Shown piece after piece: positions 29,558 to 32,336 of a DNA stretch of 32,336 nucleotides; the stretch's first letter is position 1; each line of letters starts with the position of its first letter. The DNA comes from an uncultured Anaerolineaceae bacterium (GTDB lineage Bacteria > Chloroflexota > Anaerolineae > Promineifilales > Promineifilaceae), in the NCBI GenBank assembly GCA_937967805.1, contig CALBTC010000316.1, forward strand, positions 1-32,336, given 5' to 3'. Both the position numbers and the translations under genes were made by a program. Below the pieces are notes generated by a model. That model saw only the letters and a program-made list of their open reading frames with translations, was not told the DNA's origin and did no database searches.

Positions 29558-32296
29558 ATGGCCAAGAAGAAAACAACCACGCGCAAAACGAGCACCAGCC
29601 GTAAAACCCAAGCCAAATCCCGCACCACGCGTGGGGGCACGGGCAAGCGCACGCCACGAAAGCGGACCACGACCAGACGCAAAACGCGCCAGCCGATCAG
29701 CCTCAACGTGGCCCAAAAAGCATTGATGGTGGGTATTCTCATCATTTTTATCACCGTCATTTTGGTGCTGAGTTTGCTCTCGCCCAACCAGGGGCAGCTT
29801 ACGGCGGCGCTGGCTGGACTGATGCGCCGCACCTTTGGCTGGGGCAGCGTCCTGCTGCCGCTCATCACCGGCGGCGTGGGGCTCTATTTGGTGCTGTGGG
29901 GCATGGAGCAGCCACCGGAGCTGCCTGCCTATCGCCTAACCGGGGCTGGCTTGCTCTACTTCGCTTTTATGGGGTTTGCTTCGCTAACGCTGCTGATGCT
30001 GGATAACAACTTTTTTGATCCCTGGACGATTGCTCAAGCGGAGCAAGGGGGCGGCTACCTGGGTGGCCTGATTGCCTCACTGTTGATGACGGCCGTAGGT
30101 AATCTCGGCGCCATTTTTACCCTGATGGTCATCGCCGTGTTGGGCACCGTTTTGGTCTCTGGCGTGACCCGCGAAGATATGGGGCGCTTTTTGCAGTGGC
30201 TGTTTGCGCAACGGCCGTCCCTCCCCAGCGTCAGCCGTCCTGAGCGCGAGATTCCCATCAACGGCCGTCCCCAGCGCCAGCCTGTGCGCGACACGGCCCA
30301 GCCCCGCCTCATTCCTGATCCCACCGAAGCCGCTGCGGCCGAAACGGCCGCTCCCGCTGCGACCGAGACTAAAACCGCCAGGCCAGAGGCAAAACCGGCG
30401 CCACCGCCAGCCCGTAAGGGACGCAGTTCGCGCGGCAAAACGGTCCCCGAGCCGGCCGAAACGCCTACCGTGGTGACGCCGGTGTTTTTGGGCAGCAACG
30501 GCCGTTCCCAACAGCACAACTGGAAGCTGCCCGCCATTGACGAAATTTTAGAATCGGGTACTGACCAGGACCCCAGCGGCGCCGTGATTCGCGAGCAGGT
30601 AGAAATTATCGAGCACACCCTGGAAAGTTTTGGCGCACCGGCCACCGTGGTGGAGATCAACCAGGGGCCGACCATCACCCAGTTTGGTGTGGAGCCCAGC
30701 TTCATCACCATGCGCAGCGGTAAGCGCACCAAGGTGAAGGTGGGCAAAATCGCCGGCCTGGCCGATGACCTGACGCTGGCCCTTCATGCCCAATCGATCC
30801 GCATTCAGGCACCGGTGCCGGGCAAAGGGTACGTGGGCATCGAGGTGCCCAATCCGGCCAAAGCCCTGGTTTCTTTGCGCGACGTAATGGAAACGGCCGC
30901 ATTTGGCAAGCTCAAATCCCCGCTGCGCATTGGGCTGGGGCAAGACGTAGCCGGACAGCCCATCGTGGCCGATCTGGCCGCTATGCCCCACCTGCTTATC
31001 GCCGGGGCCACCGGTTCCGGTAAGTCGGTCTGCGTCAATGCGATTATTGCCAGCCTGCTGCTGCTCAACACCCCCGACCAGCTTAAACTGGTGATGGTTG
31101 ATCCCAAGCGGGTGGAGCTGACGGGCTACAACGGCATTCCCCACCTGGCCGCACCGGTGGTGGTGGAGATGGACAAAGTCATCGGCGTGCTGCAATGGGC
31201 CATGCGCGAGATGGACAACCGGTACAAGATTTTTGCCGAGGCCGGGGCGCGCAACATTATCGAATACAACAAAAAAGCCAACCGCAATAAATCCCTGGAG
31301 CCGCTGCCGTACATTGTCATCATTATCGATGAGCTGGCCGATTTAATGATGCTCTCGCCGGAAGAAACGGAGCGCGGCGTCACCCGGCTGGCTCAACTGG
31401 CTCGGGCTACCGGGATGCATATGGTGATTGCTACGCAACGGCCGTCTGTCGACGTCGTCACCGGTTTGATCAAAGCCAACTTCCCTGCCCGCGTCGCTTT
31501 TGCCGTGGCCTCCAGCACCGACAGCCGCGTCATTTTAGACGCTACCGGCGCTGAACGGCTACTGGGGCAGGGCGACATGCTCTACCAAAGCCCGGACGCT
31601 GCCGCCCCGGTCCGCTCCCAGGGCTGCTTTGTCAGCGATGCCGAGCTCAACAAGCTGATTGGCTACTGGCAGGCCGCCCGCCGCTTCAACGTCGTTTCTG
31701 CTGCCGAAAGCGTGCGCCCCAAGCCGGTCGAGATTCCCTCACAGCCGGCCACACCGCTGCCCCAGATAAAACCACAGTCTAAAGAAGAAGCCCCGACCGC
31801 CAAGCCACCAACGGTGGACGCGCCCGTGGTCAACATGGGCAAATCGACCGCCAAACCGGTTGAGGAAGACGCCCCAACGATTGTGAACCGGAAAACGGCC
31901 GAATCCAAGCCCCAACCCTCCCCCAAACCAGAACCGGAACGGCCCAATCCACCCATCCCGGCCAAACCAGAAACAAAGCAGCAGCCCCTGTGGGAAGCGC
32001 TGCAAGAGATGGAAAACGAGGAGCCAAAGGTCGAAATAGACGACGAGCTGATGCCGGAAGCAATTGAGCTGGTGCGCAAGCTGAACAAAGCATCCACCTC
32101 GCTGCTGCAGCGCCGCTTCCGCATTGGCTACACGCGCGCTGCTCGTCTCATCGACGCCATGGAGGAAATGGGCATCATCGGCCCGCCCACCGGCACCAGC
32201 AAAGCGCGCGAAGTCTTGCCAGCGGCTGGCGATGGAGTTGGTGGCGACCCTACGGCCGAAACCGATGACACCGAAGCAGACGATAGTTCCGACTAA
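29558..32296 (+). CDS. ftsK: DNA translocase FtsK/SpoIIIE
   Basis: A 912-residue DNA pump that clears chromosomes from the division septum. A very basic cytoplasmic tail (1-46, Lys/Arg/Thr-rich) precedes four or five membrane helices (about 52-200). A Pro/Ala-rich linker (about 205-320) leads to the motor: alpha domain with TVVEINQGPTITQFGVEP, Walker A GATGSGKS (Lys489), VDPKRVELTGYNGIPHL, IIDELADLMM and TQRPSVDVVTG. A second Pro/Lys/Glu-rich linker (about 720-825) connects to the gamma winged helix (MPEAIELVRKLNKASTSLLQRRFRIGY...RLIDAMEEMGIIGP), which in relatives reads chromosome polarity. The region around the linker contains five octamers ACGGCCGT. It is preceded by a good promoter. Confidence 0.97.
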   Translation: MAKKKTTTRKTSTSRKTQAKSRTTRGGTGKRTPRKRTTTRRKTRQPISLNVAQKALMVGILIIFITVILVLSLLSPNQGQLTAALAGLMRRTFGWGSVLLPLITGGVGLYLVLWGMEQPPELPAYRLTGAGLLYFAFMGFASLTLLMLDNNFFDPWTIAQAEQGGGYLGGLIASLLMTAVGNLGAIFTLMVIAVLGTVLVSGVTREDMGRFLQWLFAQRPSLPSVSRPEREIPINGRPQRQPVRDTAQPRLIPDPTEAAAAETAAPAATETKTARPEAKPAPPPARKGRSSRGKTVPEPAETPTVVTPVFLGSNGRSQQHNWKLPAIDEILESGTDQDPSGAVIREQVEIIEHTLESFGAPATVVEINQGPTITQFGVEPSFITMRSGKRTKVKVGKIAGLADDLTLALHAQSIRIQAPVPGKGYVGIEVPNPAKALVSLRDVMETAAFGKLKSPLRIGLGQDVAGQPIVADLAAMPHLLIAGATGSGKSVCVNAIIASLLLLNTPDQLKLVMVDPKRVELTGYNGIPHLAAPVVVEMDKVIGVLQWAMREMDNRYKIFAEAGARNIIEYNKKANRNKSLEPLPYIVIIIDELADLMMLSPEETERGVTRLAQLARATGMHMVIATQRPSVDVVTGLIKANFPARVAFAVASSTDSRVILDATGAERLLGQGDMLYQSPDAAAPVRSQGCFVSDAELNKLIGYWQAARRFNVVSAAESVRPKPVEIPSQPATPLPQIKPQSKEEAPTAKPPTVDAPVVNMGKSTAKPVEEDAPTIVNRKTAESKPQPSPKPEPERPNPPIPAKPETKQQPLWEALQEMENEEPKVEIDDELMPEAIELVRKLNKASTSLLQRRFRIGYTRAARLIDAMEEMGIIGPPTGTSKAREVLPAAGDGVGGDPTAETDDTEADDSSD

Positions 32297-32314
32297 TCCT
32301 TTGTAGGGAGAAAC

Positions 32315-32336
32315 CATGCGAGCAGTCACACTTTAT
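32315..32336 (+). CDS. Start of a downstream gene, truncated by the window
   Basis: ATG 32315 follows GGGAG at 32306-32310 and begins MRAVTLY before the window ends. This start resembles zinc-dependent alcohol dehydrogenases, but seven residues are not enough for a call. It lies 18 bases after ftsK, so it is probably co-transcribed. Confidence 0.5.

Larger units (their letters stand above)
578..31445. repeat. Dispersed octamer palindrome ACGGCCGT, 46 exact copies
   Basis: By hand count the exact octamer begins at 578, 1100, 1323, 1701, 1878, 2185, 2415, 2905, 3054, 3387, 3780, 3900, 4482, 5506, 8701, 10565, 10712, 11236, 11347, 12784, 13855, 13947, 14512, 14748, 16390, 16422, 17727, 18148, 19383, 19434, 19512, 20994, 23933, 25971, 26203, 27042, 27495, 27686, 28345, 28805, 28903, 30089, 30211, 30261, 30498 and 31438. 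About 24 further sites differ only at one outer base. Most copies are inside genes, in all three frames: Thr-Ala-Val (1878), Asn-Gly-Arg (2905), Arg-Pro (31438). Some are intergenic (10712, 16390, 16422, 17727). The base before is A in about half the copies and C in only two. Confidence 0.9.

Overview
The window looks like a chromosome segment of an uncultured, GC-rich bacterium, most likely a member of Chloroflexota (Anaerolineae-like). This assignment is an inference from several things: the gene families (dnaB with a DnaD-like and a DnaC/DnaI-like gene, DUF151 nuclease, Thr/Pro-linker lipoproteins with CARDB domains, LysM membrane proteins), the many starts without a Shine-Dalgarno site, and the many degenerate intergenic repeats. 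No rRNA, tRNA, CRISPR array, phage or transposase gene was seen.

Layout. 1-4394: an amino-sugar salvage operon (sugar ABC permease, GH3 beta-N-acetylhexosaminidase, NagA, SIS-type glucosamine-6-phosphate deaminase), closed by a strong inverted repeat. 4476-5588: an MscS channel on the minus strand. 5589-7686: an AT-richer island with a nonsense-interrupted membrane-protein gene and a second orphan membrane protein. 7687-10581: uvrA. 10759-13260 (minus): a class A penicillin-binding protein. 13624-14937: a second MscS-type channel with a membrane-anchored partner. 15027-16265 (minus): NADP-type isocitrate dehydrogenase. 16443-17708 (minus): an AT-richer zinc-ribbon membrane protein. 18061-21056: a trypsin-fold protease and a lipoprotein metalloprotease. 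21221-21730: DUF151 nuclease. 21912-25430: a primosome cluster (dnaB, a DnaD-like gene, and a helicase loader with two tandem AAA+ domains). 25462-28968: small DUF4177 protein, LysM protein, secreted protein, nuclease-like family and PgeF/YfiH. 29064-29438: a nonsense-interrupted GxxExxY gene between inverted CGAAT repeats. 29558-32296: ftsK. 32315 on: start of one more gene.

The most striking signal is not a gene. The palindrome ACGGCCGT occurs 46 times without mismatch in 32.3 kb, against less than one expected from base composition. It sits in all three codon frames and in intergenic DNA. It is absent from the AT-rich island at 5.5-7.9 kb, it builds a repeated DTAVP linker in a lipoprotein, and it forms a 14-bp inverted pair beside icd. 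It resembles the cyanobacterial HIP1 repeat in behaviour but has a different sequence. The second notable item is the duplicated AAA+ helicase loader in the primosome cluster.
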